A stretch of 64,000 bases of DNA from an uncultured Saprospiraceae bacterium (GTDB lineage Bacteria > Bacteroidota > Bacteroidia > Chitinophagales > Saprospiraceae): NCBI GenBank assembly GCA_938016265.1, contig CALLWB010000013.1:1-64000 (forward strand), given 5' to 3'. The position numbers were made by a program, and so were the translations under genes. Shown piece by piece: positions 1 to 9,236 of this stretch (positions are counted from its first letter, which is position 1; every line of letters starts with the position of its first letter). The notes beneath the pieces were generated by a model. The model searched no databases and was not told where the DNA came from. It saw nothing but the letters and a program-made list of their open reading frames with translations.

Positions 1-2
1 AT

Positions 3-533
3 ACAGAAGATAATCCTTATCTAAGTGATTTCTACACGGATATGAAACGTTGGTCTTTCAATCTGCAAATTTATTTTCTAAATAGCAGATACCAGCAAAT
101 ACTAAAAATTCAGGGAGGGGATAAAGTAGTTATTCAGGATAGAACAATCTATGAAGATGCTTATATTTTTGCGCCCAATCTGCATGATATGGGACTGATG
201 TCCACTCGGGACTACAACAATTATTTTGATTTATTTAAAACCATGAGCTCGCAGGTCAACCCACCAGATTTAATGATCTACTTAAGGGCAGACATCTCTA
301 CTCTAGTCGCACACATCCAACGAAGAGGACGTGATTATGAAGGGAGTATGAGCCTGGATTACTTAAAAAGACTGAATGAGCGCTACGAATCATGGATCGA
401 ACAATACATCAAAGAAGAAACGGGAAAACTATTGATCTTGAACGTCAATAAGTTAGATTTTGGTGGAAATCCTGAGCATTTGGGAGAGGTTATCAACCAA
501 GTCTCCAGAGAGCTTTACGGTGGTCTTTTCTAA
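3..533 (+). CDS. Deoxynucleoside kinase (dAK/dGK type), 3' part only
   Basis: This is the C-terminal part of a deoxynucleoside monophosphate-forming kinase (purine nucleoside salvage, cytoplasmic). The reading frame is open from base 3, so the start codon and P-loop lie left of the window. The first visible residues (EDNPYLSDFYTDM, then the RWSFNLQIYFL segment) match the substrate-binding region of the dNK family. The catalytic DRT-x-YED motif follows (QDRTIYEDAYIFA), and the segment IYLRADISTLVAHIQRRGRDYE is the usual LID region with its arginines. The C-terminus ends normally at a TAA. The gene converges on a small minus-strand gene seven bases away. Family assignment is firm; which deoxynucleoside it prefers cannot be read from the sequence. 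Confidence 0.9.
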   Translation, partial: TEDNPYLSDFYTDMKRWSFNLQIYFLNSRYQQILKIQGGDKVVIQDRTIYEDAYIFAPNLHDMGLMSTRDYNNYFDLFKTMSSQVNPPDLMIYLRADISTLVAHIQRRGRDYEGSMSLDYLKRLNERYESWIEQYIKEETGKLLILNVNKLDFGGNPEHLGEVINQVSRELYGGLF

Positions 534-539
534 TCGCTA

Positions 540-770
540 TTACTTCTTTTTGTTTAAAGCTTTTGCTGCGTTGTAATATTTACTTTTAACCTTGGAAGTA
601 CTCTTTTTTGTTGAGGTCTTTGAAATTGCAGTATTCGACGAAAGGAAAGAGCTGTTGTTACTATTCGTACCTAAATATAAGCCTCCAACAAAGAGAACAT
701 GCAACGAAATCGTCATGAACAATGCTTTTCTACTGTTGGATTTTTGAGATTTTGATAAGCTGGTTTGCAT
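540..770 (-). CDS. Small single-pass membrane protein, unknown function
   Basis: This 76-residue protein has a basic Ser/Lys-rich N-terminus and one hydrophobic segment at about residues 17-35 (ALFMTISLHVLFVGGLYLG). A Ser/Thr/Lys-rich tail ending in KKK follows. The layout fits a short inner-membrane protein with an N-in start; no signal peptidase site is evident. It starts at a proper ATG and is convergent with the kinase gene, so it has its own transcript. I do not recognise a family. The low-complexity tail makes the coding call moderately uncertain. Confidence 0.5.
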   Translation of the reverse strand: MQTSLSKSQKSNSRKALFMTISLHVLFVGGLYLGTNSNNSSFLSSNTAISKTSTKKSTSKVKSKYYNAAKALNKKK

Positions 771-1313
771 GATTTTTATATTTATAACGGTGATCTAATA
801 CCTAATAGTATTTAAAATTCATGCCATGTATGAACGCTTATTCTCCAAAATCTTATAGGATTGTTAAGGGAATTTATTCTTTGAGTTAACTTTTTTCCTC
901 TGCTTTGACTCATTCAATGTTCTTTTTCGTTGGTTATTAGGCGTTTCTAAATTTCCCTTTGGCTTAACAAGCAAGCTATTGCATATCCAGACTTTTTGTT
1001 TTATATAAATATTCATTACGATAAATTTAACATTACCTAGAGGTAAAGCCACGAATCCAAAACTCATTTCGTTATAAAAGTGTGAAGAAGGAGAATTCCA
1101 CCCTGGAAAATCATGCAAAGAAGAAATTCAGAATTTTGCTATTTATTCTGTATTTTTGCAGATGTTTTTAAACGCGTCATTTGGCACTTTTATTGATATA
1201 ATCCTCAAACCAACTCCAACCAAAACTATTAGTATTTAAGAAATGATTTTCTTATTGTGAGATAGAGTTGAGACCTCTACAACCATTACATAATTAATCT
1301 GCTGATTATCAAC
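771..1313. other. AT-rich intergenic gap, 543 bases
   Basis: No convincing gene lies here. One frame on the minus strand is open over about 250 bases but has no ATG start and reads as low-complexity sequence. A TATTTTTG hexamer-like -7 element sits at 1151-1158 on the plus strand, about 155 bases ahead of the giant adhesin gene. It has no well-spaced -33 TTG, so it is only a weak promoter candidate. The gap presumably holds the upstream control of both neighbours. Confidence 0.4.
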
Positions 1314-4300
1314 ATGAAAAACATAAAGTTATTAATAGCTTTACTACTGTCAACTTTTTCTCTATTTACTCTTGTAGTTTCCGCCCAGGATTACCCAATG
1401 ACCAATGGTGCAACAACAAGTGTTTGTGTAGGGAATTTTTATGATACAGGAGGCGCACTTGGCAATTATAGTCCAAATGAAAATATTACCCACACATTCT
1501 GTCCAGATACTCCGGGCGATTGTCTGTGGTTCGATTTTTCTGCTTATAACTCAGAATTCAATCCGATACCAATAATTGGAGGCCCAGTTGATTATCTAAA
1601 TATCTATGATGGAAATTCAACTGCCGCTCCCTTACTGCAAACATTTTCTGGAGATTTTGGTGCATTCACAGTACCAACAGCTTCCACAAATGGATGTATC
1701 ACCTTTGAGTTTATCTCCAATGGCAACAATCAGTTTGCAGGATGGGCAGCTGCAATTAGCTGTATTCCTTGCCCCCAACCCCAAAACGTCAGTCAGCAGG
1801 ATTGTAGTGGGTCAATCGCCGTTTGCCAATCCACCTATTTTCAACCGAACTCCTATACCGGGATTGGAGGCGCAATAAATGAAGTCAATGATGGATTTTC
1901 TTGTCTTGATGATGGCGAACAAAATGGTGTTTGGTACAATTTTACTGTTGAACAATCAGGAGACTTGAGTTTTTTAATTTATCCGCTCTCCGGATCCGAT
2001 GATTACGACTGGGCAATTTACGATCTGACGAATGCCCATTGCACCGATATTTTTCCTAATAATGGACTAGCTCCTGAGATTAGTTGCAACTATTCCAACT
2101 CCAACAATGGTTTAGGTGGTTTAGTAAATAATGGAATTACTGGGGCATATAGTGGCGCGCCGTTCAATGGCACAGGCAGCTCAGCTCCAAACACAGCGGC
2201 TCCATACAATGCAAGTATTCCTGTTACTGCCGGTAGTAACTACGTTCTTTATGTTAGTAATTTTTCCGCATCTCAATCTGGATATTTCCTAGACTTTTCA
2301 GCGTCTACAGCGGTTATTTTTGATAATAACGCTCCCGAAATTATTAGTATGGAACCCGTGAGCTGCTTCGATTTAGATGTTTATGTGAATCTATCTGAAC
2401 CTATTTTATGCTCCTCAATTGACAAATTCGATGTCGAAATAATCGGACCATATGGTGTTCCTAATAATGTTGCAATAGCAGATGGGGTAGGCTGTTCAAG
2501 CCCAGATGACTATGTTGATCAAGTACGACTTAGAATTTTTCCAAGAATTATCACTTCCGGTACGTACACCGTAACGTTAATAGGAGATTATATAGACCAG
2601 TGCGGAAATATCGGTACAGGAAGCTCTTTTTCATTTTATGAAGAAATTGTTGATGTTAATGCTGGACCAGATATAACTTATTGTGAAGGAGGCAGCAATC
2701 CGGTTATGATTGGAGGAGCGCCTACCTCTTTAGAGGCCACTCCTTCTTATACTTGGACCTCAAATCCGCCTTCTGCAATGGCCTACCTATCAAGCGCCAC
2801 TGCAGCAAATCCAACTATTATCGATCCATCTATTATTCCCGCTGGAAATTATTCCTACTTCGTTGAAGTAGACAATGGGAATTGCACCGGGCCAGATACT
2901 TTATCAATGCTTGTTATGAATTGTGGTTGTGTAGGTCCAACTATAGACAATACCAGCTTCACTGATGAGAATTGTGGGAATAACGATGGTACCGCCGGAG
3001 TCACAGTATCAGGAGGAACAGGCAATTATTTTTATATTTGGGATGATGCTAATGCGCAAACAACAGCAACTGCAACCGGACTACCAGCAGGCAGCTATAC
3101 AGTAACGGTGACTGATGATGCTGGTGGCGGCAGTAGCGCTGTCGTTCACTCAGAAGACTTTGATGGTGCCGCAACATGGACCATTAATACCTCAACCGGG
3201 GTAAATGGCGCAGACAATAACTTCTGGGCAATAAACGACAATGAAGGAGGAGTCGCATCCGGTAGTTGTGGTACCTCAGGAAACGGAAACAATACCTTAC
3301 ACGTCACAAGTGTTTTTAATCCCCCTGGAGGCGCGGCATACGATGCTGGTGGTCTTTGTGGAATACTATTCTGTCCTGAAACAAATATGCGTTCAGAATC
3401 TGGCGATATTTCAACCGTTGGTTTTTCCAACATGACCTTATCCTTTGATTTTATTGGAAATGGAGATGGACTAACTGATAATGCGTCTCTTTTAATAAGC
3501 ACAAATGGTGGAGTAACGTTTAATACATTGACGCCGACTTTAAAATCTCTTTCCTGCGGATCTGGGCAAGGACTATGGGAGACAAGGTCTGTTGCACTAC
3601 CCGCCGTAACAGAAAATATCAATAACCTAAGAATAGCATTCAATTGGACAAACAATGATGACGGTGTTGGAACCGATCCATCCTTTGCAGTAGACAATAT
3701 AAGAATTACAGTAGCTTCTACAGGGACACCGTGCCCGGTAACAGCTACCATAACTGTTGGAAATGTCCAAGGGCCAAGCATCAGCAATACAGGTTCCACA
3801 CCAGAAACTTGTGGGCAAATGGACGGTACCGCCACCGTAACAGTAATTAACGGAACTGCTCCCTACAATTTCAATTGGGTGAATAATTCAGCTCCAGCTG
3901 TTTCGGTTTCTTCTACAAACCCTGCTACTGGCTTAACCGCCGGTATTTACACCGTTACTGTAACGAATATGGACGGTACTTGTCCAGAGATATCGACAAT
4001 TTCTGTATCTGCAAGCGGAGGGCCGTCAATTGATAATATTTCTGGTCAAGCAGAAAATTGCGGACTTTCAGATGGATCTGCGACGGCTGTTGTTTCAGGG
4101 GGCACTGGGCCTTACACTTTTACTTGGGTAAACACTGGTAATCCTGGGGTGGTGGTTTCTTCCACAAATCCTGCAACAGGATTGCAAACTGGCAATTATA
4201 GCCTTACTGTTACAAATGCAAACGGTTCTTGTCCCGTTGTTTCTGCAATTACTGTTGGAGCAACAGGAGGGCCAATTATTTCAGGAGTGACAACAACTCC

Positions 4301-7300
4301 TTCTGTTTGTGGCGGGAATAATGGTACTGCTTTCGCGAATGTTTCTGGTGGTATTACACCATACACTTTCAACTGGGAAAATACAGCAAATCCAGGTGTC
4401 CCAGTTTCTGCAGTCAATCCGGCTACAGGACTTGGATTTGGAACATATAGTCTTACAATAACAGACGCCAGCGGATGCCCCTCGGTAACTGGCTTTAACA
4501 TTACAACAACTGGAGGGTTAACAGTCTCAGGGGTTCCCTCTAGCAATACGGTTACTTGTAATGGTGGAAGTGATGTTAATATCGATTTAACGGTGCTTGG
4601 AGGTAATTCTCCTTATGTTTATACTTGGACTGGTCCAGGAGGGCCTTACATGACTGAAGATTTAATGAATGTAGGTTCTGGAAATTATGCAGTAACGGTG
4701 ACAGATGCTTTAGGCTGCACTGGAACGACTACCGTCGGAATTATTGACCCGCCTGTACTTGTTGTTGCTGGGATGCCAACACCTCCTTCGTGTGATGGAA
4801 GTTCAGATGGTAGCATCTCTGCCTTTGTCTTTGGAGGTTTGGGAGCTTATACCTACATGTGGGATAACGGAGAAACAACGCAAAATATTACAGGACTTCC
4901 AGCCGGTGTTTATACTCTATCTGTAACTGATGGTATTGGTTGCACAGAAGTGATTCCTGTTATCTTAAATAATCCGCCATTATTCGAAGCTATAGCTACA
5001 GGAGAACAACTTCCTTGTGCTGGAACAGCTGATGGAGATATCACACTAGCAATTTCAAACGGCACAGCGCCTTATCAATTTGTATGGGATAATGGTGCAA
5101 CAACACAAAATATATCTGGACTCGTTGATGGGACCTACAATGTTACGGTATCTGATGCAAATGGATGTTTTACAACAGCCACTGCTGCTATTACAGCACC
5201 GCTACCACTTGGATTTATCACGATTACAGTTACGAACGTATCCTGTGCGGGCGATTCAGACGGGAGTGTCTTTGTTTCCTTAACAGGAGGGAATTTACCA
5301 TATTCTTATGATTGGGATAATGCGCCAGATTCTGATAATCCTACCGGTTTGTCTTCTGGCACTTATGTTCTAACAGTTACTGATAATAGTAATTGTACGA
5401 TTACGACATCTGTTACGCTAGTTGATCCAGGCGGCATTTCTGCAACGGCAACAAATGTTCAGGATGATTTTTGTAATAATGATTCTGGAATAGCTACAGT
5501 CACCGCAACTGGAGGAACTATTGCTACCGACTATACCTATTTTTGGGGACCTCCACTCTCAACAATTTTTCCACCTCAAACTACTGCGACAGCTACAGGA
5601 TTAGAAGCTGGTACTTATATAGTTGAAGTTTCTGACGATAATGGTTGTTCTACTACTAGCTCAGTAACTATTGGCAGCTCAAGTGCAACAATTGTAGGGA
5701 ATCCAACCATCGTAAACGTGGGATGCTTTGGATCTGCTGGTGGAAGCATTGTTTTAAATCCAAGCGGAGGAACAGCACCCTATACCTACCAATGGTCTGC
5801 TGGATGGGGTACAAATAATTCAATAACAAATGCTCCTGCGGGAGTTTATATTGCGACCATATATGACGTCAATGGATGTACCGTGACTGAATCCTATATA
5901 GTGAACGATCCGCCACCTCCACTTCTGATCTTTATTGATAATGTTGATCCGGTTTCTTGCCTTGGTGATTCAGATGGATCTATTTCTATAACTGGTGGAG
6001 GAGGAATTCCTCCTTATTCTTACGCCTGGTCTCATGATGCTTCCCTAACAGGAACAAGTGTTTCTGGTCTAACTGCTGGAACATATACTGTTAGTATTAC
6101 TGGAGGAAATGGATGTTATCACGACCAATCTATAATAGTACCTGCACCTGTTCCAGTTTCTGTGCAACTAAATCAAATATCAGGTATTTCTTGTCATGGT
6201 GAAAGTGATGGAGTTGTTTCTGCCGCTGCACTTGGCGGACAAGGGCCCTATTCTTATTTTTGGCCAACTTCTGGAGAAACTATTGGAACAGCTTTCAACC
6301 TTCCTCCTGGTGTCAATCCCATTCTAGTTACGGATGCCAATGGTTGTACAGGATCATCAAGTATCACTCTAGCAGAGCCAACATTATTGACAGTAGCAAC
6401 ACAATCAACAAACGCTCCATGCGGAGGCAATGAAGGGACCGTTACAGCTATTGCTTCAGGTGGTATACCTCCATATGCTTATGATTGGGGAATGCTAGGC
6501 ACAGGCCCTACAATAGTGAATGTTCCACTTGGCACTTATACCGTTTTTGTTACGGATGCGAATGGCTGTATTGAAACAGGATCTGCAACTGTAAATGGAC
6601 CTAATCCTGTTACTCCTGTAGTAGATACTACGCACGATGTGACTTGTTTTGGAGATATTGACGGTCTGGCTTATTTAGCAGTTACAGGTGGACAAGTTCC
6701 TTATAACTTCCAATGGGATAATGGTGAAATTTCTAATCCAGCGGTATTTTTGTCTGCTGGCAATCATCAAGTCACAGTTACTGATCAGGCAGGATGTTTT
6801 GCAGTGGTCACAGCAACAGTTGGTGGACCTGACTTAATGATTCCCGGAATTATAGTTGATCCAGTAAGTTGCAACGGTGGATTTGACGGAGAAGCAACGG
6901 TGACCATGAGTGGAGGAACTCCTCCATACTATTATGAATGGAATTCTACACCTCCTCAATATCTCTCAACCGCAACTGGACTTGCTGCAGGAGTATATGT
7001 GCTAAATGTAATGGATGATAACGGATGTCAAATGGTTCCCGTAAATGTTACTGTAGCAGAACCATCAGTGCCCTTGTCTGTTACGATTACTGGCGTTGAT
7101 CCCTTGTGTTATGATGGAAGTGATGGGCTGGTAACTGCGAACCCAACAGGCGGAACTGCAGGATATACCTACATCTGGAATACAGGAGCGAATTGGCAGT
7201 CCCTTGTAAATATTGGCTTTGGAAATTATTCAGTTACAGTAACTGACAATATGGGGTGCCAGGCAGTTGCCAATTATACGCTAGCGAATCCTTTGCCAAT

Positions 7301-8078
7301 CCAAATGCAAGTAGTAGCAAATGGCGTTACATGTTTTGGAGATGCCAATGGTATGATTGCCATTCCTTCCGCTAACGGTGGGGCAGGAGGGCCATTTACT
7401 TATTCGTTGGATGGAGAATTTTTTCAAACAGATTCAATATTTGGTGGTTTGACTCCTGGTAGCTATACCGTGTATGCCAGCGATATTGAGGGATGTGAAA
7501 CTTCACAGACAATTAATGTACTAGAGCCGGACGAAATAATTGTAGACGCTGGAGAAGACGCAACGATTCAACTCGGGGAAGATTATCAGGTGATGACTAC
7601 GGTTACACCATTGATTGATTCTCTGGTATATTCCTGGCAGGCAAACACCAATGATACATTGAGTTGTATAGATTGCCCAGATCCAACAGTGATGCCAGTA
7701 GAGTCGATTGTACTGCAAGTAGTAGTCACTGATACGTTAGGATGTTTCGGAATAGACGAACTTCTAATCGAAGTCGATAAAAATAGAAAGGTATTCATAC
7801 CTAATGCATTTTCTCCTAACAATGATGGTATTAATGATTTATTTACCATTTATGCTGGTATCGATGTGGCAGAAATCAAGTCTTTCAGAATATTTGATCG
7901 CTGGGGAGAAAAACTGTTTGATGCAAGCAATTTCCAACCAAATCTTTTAAATTTTGGATGGGATGGAACCTTAAAAGGCAAAAAATTGAACCCTTCAGTA
8001 TTCATATACTTTGCTGAGGTTGAATTCCTTGACGGTAAAATTATTGAATACAAGGGCGATGTTAGTTTAGTACGATAA
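1314..8078 (+). CDS. Giant secreted SprB-repeat adhesin with CHU_C (T9SS type B) tail
   Basis: A 2254-residue surface protein, predicted to be exported by Sec and then the type IX secretion system. Signal peptide is residues 1-24 (VVSA/QDYP). Residues about 26-150 look like a CUB domain (CVGNFYDTGG, YLNIYDG, ITFEFISNGN). Residues about 165-335 resemble a pre-peptidase-type beta-sandwich (GVWYNFTVEQSGDLSF). From about residue 543 there are 17 SprB-type repeats of roughly 80-90 residues, each with a conserved Cys near the start and the pattern G-x-Y-x-V-x-V-T-D near the end. The first of these is interrupted by an inserted domain (about residues 607-801). The C-terminus (FIPNAFSPNNDGINDLF, FDRWGEKLF) is a classic CHU_C gliding-associated domain ending SLVR. 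SprB-type proteins act in gliding and adhesion; that role is inferred here. The gene is monocistronic, with a strong terminator directly after it. Confidence 0.93.
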   Translation: MKNIKLLIALLLSTFSLFTLVVSAQDYPMTNGATTSVCVGNFYDTGGALGNYSPNENITHTFCPDTPGDCLWFDFSAYNSEFNPIPIIGGPVDYLNIYDGNSTAAPLLQTFSGDFGAFTVPTASTNGCITFEFISNGNNQFAGWAAAISCIPCPQPQNVSQQDCSGSIAVCQSTYFQPNSYTGIGGAINEVNDGFSCLDDGEQNGVWYNFTVEQSGDLSFLIYPLSGSDDYDWAIYDLTNAHCTDIFPNNGLAPEISCNYSNSNNGLGGLVNNGITGAYSGAPFNGTGSSAPNTAAPYNASIPVTAGSNYVLYVSNFSASQSGYFLDFSASTAVIFDNNAPEIISMEPVSCFDLDVYVNLSEPILCSSIDKFDVEIIGPYGVPNNVAIADGVGCSSPDDYVDQVRLRIFPRIITSGTYTVTLIGDYIDQCGNIGTGSSFSFYEEIVDVNAGPDITYCEGGSNPVMIGGAPTSLEATPSYTWTSNPPSAMAYLSSATAANPTIIDPSIIPAGNYSYFVEVDNGNCTGPDTLSMLVMNCGCVGPTIDNTSFTDENCGNNDGTAGVTVSGGTGNYFYIWDDANAQTTATATGLPAGSYTVTVTDDAGGGSSAVVHSEDFDGAATWTINTSTGVNGADNNFWAINDNEGGVASGSCGTSGNGNNTLHVTSVFNPPGGAAYDAGGLCGILFCPETNMRSESGDISTVGFSNMTLSFDFIGNGDGLTDNASLLISTNGGVTFNTLTPTLKSLSCGSGQGLWETRSVALPAVTENINNLRIAFNWTNNDDGVGTDPSFAVDNIRITVASTGTPCPVTATITVGNVQGPSISNTGSTPETCGQMDGTATVTVINGTAPYNFNWVNNSAPAVSVSSTNPATGLTAGIYTVTVTNMDGTCPEISTISVSASGGPSIDNISGQAENCGLSDGSATAVVSGGTGPYTFTWVNTGNPGVVVSSTNPATGLQTGNYSLTVTNANGSCPVVSAITVGATGGPIISGVTTTPSVCGGNNGTAFANVSGGITPYTFNWENTANPGVPVSAVNPATGLGFGTYSLTITDASGCPSVTGFNITTTGGLTVSGVPSSNTVTCNGGSDVNIDLTVLGGNSPYVYTWTGPGGPYMTEDLMNVGSGNYAVTVTDALGCTGTTTVGIIDPPVLVVAGMPTPPSCDGSSDGSISAFVFGGLGAYTYMWDNGETTQNITGLPAGVYTLSVTDGIGCTEVIPVILNNPPLFEAIATGEQLPCAGTADGDITLAISNGTAPYQFVWDNGATTQNISGLVDGTYNVTVSDANGCFTTATAAITAPLPLGFITITVTNVSCAGDSDGSVFVSLTGGNLPYSYDWDNAPDSDNPTGLSSGTYVLTVTDNSNCTITTSVTLVDPGGISATATNVQDDFCNNDSGIATVTATGGTIATDYTYFWGPPLSTIFPPQTTATATGLEAGTYIVEVSDDNGCSTTSSVTIGSSSATIVGNPTIVNVGCFGSAGGSIVLNPSGGTAPYTYQWSAGWGTNNSITNAPAGVYIATIYDVNGCTVTESYIVNDPPPPLLIFIDNVDPVSCLGDSDGSISITGGGGIPPYSYAWSHDASLTGTSVSGLTAGTYTVSITGGNGCYHDQSIIVPAPVPVSVQLNQISGISCHGESDGVVSAAALGGQGPYSYFWPTSGETIGTAFNLPPGVNPILVTDANGCTGSSSITLAEPTLLTVATQSTNAPCGGNEGTVTAIASGGIPPYAYDWGMLGTGPTIVNVPLGTYTVFVTDANGCIETGSATVNGPNPVTPVVDTTHDVTCFGDIDGLAYLAVTGGQVPYNFQWDNGEISNPAVFLSAGNHQVTVTDQAGCFAVVTATVGGPDLMIPGIIVDPVSCNGGFDGEATVTMSGGTPPYYYEWNSTPPQYLSTATGLAAGVYVLNVMDDNGCQMVPVNVTVAEPSVPLSVTITGVDPLCYDGSDGLVTANPTGGTAGYTYIWNTGANWQSLVNIGFGNYSVTVTDNMGCQAVANYTLANPLPIQMQVVANGVTCFGDANGMIAIPSANGGAGGPFTYSLDGEFFQTDSIFGGLTPGSYTVYASDIEGCETSQTINVLEPDEIIVDAGEDATIQLGEDYQVMTTVTPLIDSLVYSWQANTNDTLSCIDCPDPTVMPVESIVLQVVVTDTLGCFGIDELLIEVDKNRKVFIPNAFSPNNDGINDLFTIYAGIDVAEIKSFRIFDRWGEKLFDASNFQPNLLNFGWDGTLKGKKLNPSVFIYFAEVEFLDGKIIEYKGDVSLVR
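2940..7530 (+). repeat. Array of 17 degenerate SprB-type coding repeats
   Basis: Within the adhesin gene, units of about 240-270 bases repeat 17 times at the protein level. Each unit has a C-x-G-x-x-D/N-G-x-hydrophobic start and a Y-x-V-x-V-T-D-x-x-G-C end. DNA identity between units is low, so the array looks old rather than recently amplified. Early units (2940-4500) share the variant ending SSTNPATGL; later units share the NGCT-type ending. Confidence 0.8.
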
Positions 8079-8090
8079 AAAAGATATTTC

Positions 8091-8157
8091 TGGACTAAAG
8101 GAACTGTTTTGTTTAAATATTTGTAAAACAAAACAGTTTCTTTAGTCCATTTTTTTT
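8091..8157 (+). terminator. Strong intrinsic terminator after the SprB adhesin
   Basis: A near-perfect hairpin: the left arm starting TGGACTAAAG at 8091 and the right arm ending CTTTAGTCCA at 8149 pair over more than 20 bases with one G-T mismatch. The loop is about ten bases, and a run of eight or more T follows. The next gene starts only 14 bases after the T-run. Confidence 0.9.
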
Positions 8158-8171
8158 AAATTCGTGCTTTA

Positions 8172-9236
8172 ATGATTGCAAATGTTTTAACCACCCAAAT
8201 GGACAAGGAGTTTTTTGAATTGTTGGACAAGATGTTGGAAGAGGGGTATGTTGTCACTCAAAAACACCCTACTTCAGATTTGCACATCTACAATTATTCT
8301 CAAAAGACACAGTTTGAGCGAATTTGGAATACCGTTACCTTACAATGTCGTGGTCTCATTCTGGATGGCCAAAGGCAATTAGTAGCGCGACCATTGCCTA
8401 AGTTTTTCAATTTAGAAGAATTAGAATCGGAGCAAATTCCTAATGAATCCTTTGATGTTTATGAAAAAATGGATGGTTCCATGGGGATTTTATACTTCAA
8501 TGAAGGTAAACCCGTGTTCGCGACCAGAGGTTCTTTTATTTCGGAACAGTCGCAGAAGGCTACAGCGTTGTTGCACGACAAATATAAAGATGCTGTTCCA
8601 TTATTAGAATCATCAAAAACCTATTTATTCGAAATCATCTATCCTGAAAACCGTATTGTTGTTGATTATGGAGAGAAAGAGGAACTCGTCCTTTTGGCCA
8701 TTATTGATAATAATTCAGGAAAGGATTTACCCTTAGAATCACTAGGATTTCCAATTGTGAAAAGCTATCCAGGAGCAACAGATCTGACCAAACTAAAAGG
8801 GCTGGAGGAAGATAACAGGGAAGGATTTGTTATCAAATTCAAAAGTGGTTTTAGAATGAAAGTGAAGTTTGAGGAATATGTCAGATTGCACCGTATTTTG
8901 ACGAACGTTTCTAATGTTTCTATTTGGGAATACGTCAGTGCTGATTTGCCGTTTGAAGAAATTTTGGAAAAAGTACCGGACGAATTTTATGACTGGGTAA
9001 AGCAAACTAAAGCTCAATTATTAAAGAATTATAAAAAAATAGAAATTCTCTGCAAAGAGGAGTTTAGGGATCTTGGAGATCGAAAATCCAACGCTCTATA
9101 TTATCAAACCTGTACCTATCCGTCTATTTTATTCAAAATGCTTGATGAAAGAGAATACTCGGATATTATATGGAAAGTGGTTCGCCCTGAATACCAAAAA
9201 CCATTTTCCAATCGAACCAATGAACTTGACTTATGA
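8172..9236 (+). CDS. T4 Rnl1-like ATP-dependent RNA ligase
   Basis: A 354-residue ligase of the covalent nucleotidyltransferase superfamily, predicted to seal 3'-OH/5'-phosphate RNA ends using ATP. The order of motifs follows phage T4 RNA ligase 1. There is CRGLILD plus an RPLPKFFN segment at about 59-80, and motif I is EKMDGS with the adenylated lysine at K99. The FATRGSFISEQ segment covers about 116-125, motif III is FEII at about 153, and the ENRIVVDY segment follows. Motif IV is EGFV at about 217-220, and motif V includes MKVK at 229-232. A helical C-terminal domain (about 241-354) follows, as in Rnl1. The length is close to T4 Rnl1 (374). The gene overlaps the methyltransferase by four bases (ATGA) and sits in an operon with a PseT-like end-healing enzyme, which strongly supports an RNA repair role. 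No phage genes surround it. Confidence 0.9.
   Translation: MIANVLTTQMDKEFFELLDKMLEEGYVVTQKHPTSDLHIYNYSQKTQFERIWNTVTLQCRGLILDGQRQLVARPLPKFFNLEELESEQIPNESFDVYEKMDGSMGILYFNEGKPVFATRGSFISEQSQKATALLHDKYKDAVPLLESSKTYLFEIIYPENRIVVDYGEKEELVLLAIIDNNSGKDLPLESLGFPIVKSYPGATDLTKLKGLEEDNREGFVIKFKSGFRMKVKFEEYVRLHRILTNVSNVSIWEYVSADLPFEEILEKVPDEFYDWVKQTKAQLLKNYKKIEILCKEEFRDLGDRKSNALYYQTCTYPSILFKMLDEREYSDIIWKVVRPEYQKPFSNRTNELDL

Noticed and set aside
864-1118. Open frame of 84 codons on the minus strand in the first intergenic gap
   Set aside because: It starts only at a TTG, has low-complexity Lys/Asn-rich content, no recognisable domain, and no promoter or spacing that fits a gene.
3146-3835. Long antisense frame (229 codons) inside the SprB-repeat gene
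   Set aside because: It mirrors the repetitive, biased codon use of the sense gene; the sense frame has a signal peptide, repeats and a sorting domain, so this is a shadow.
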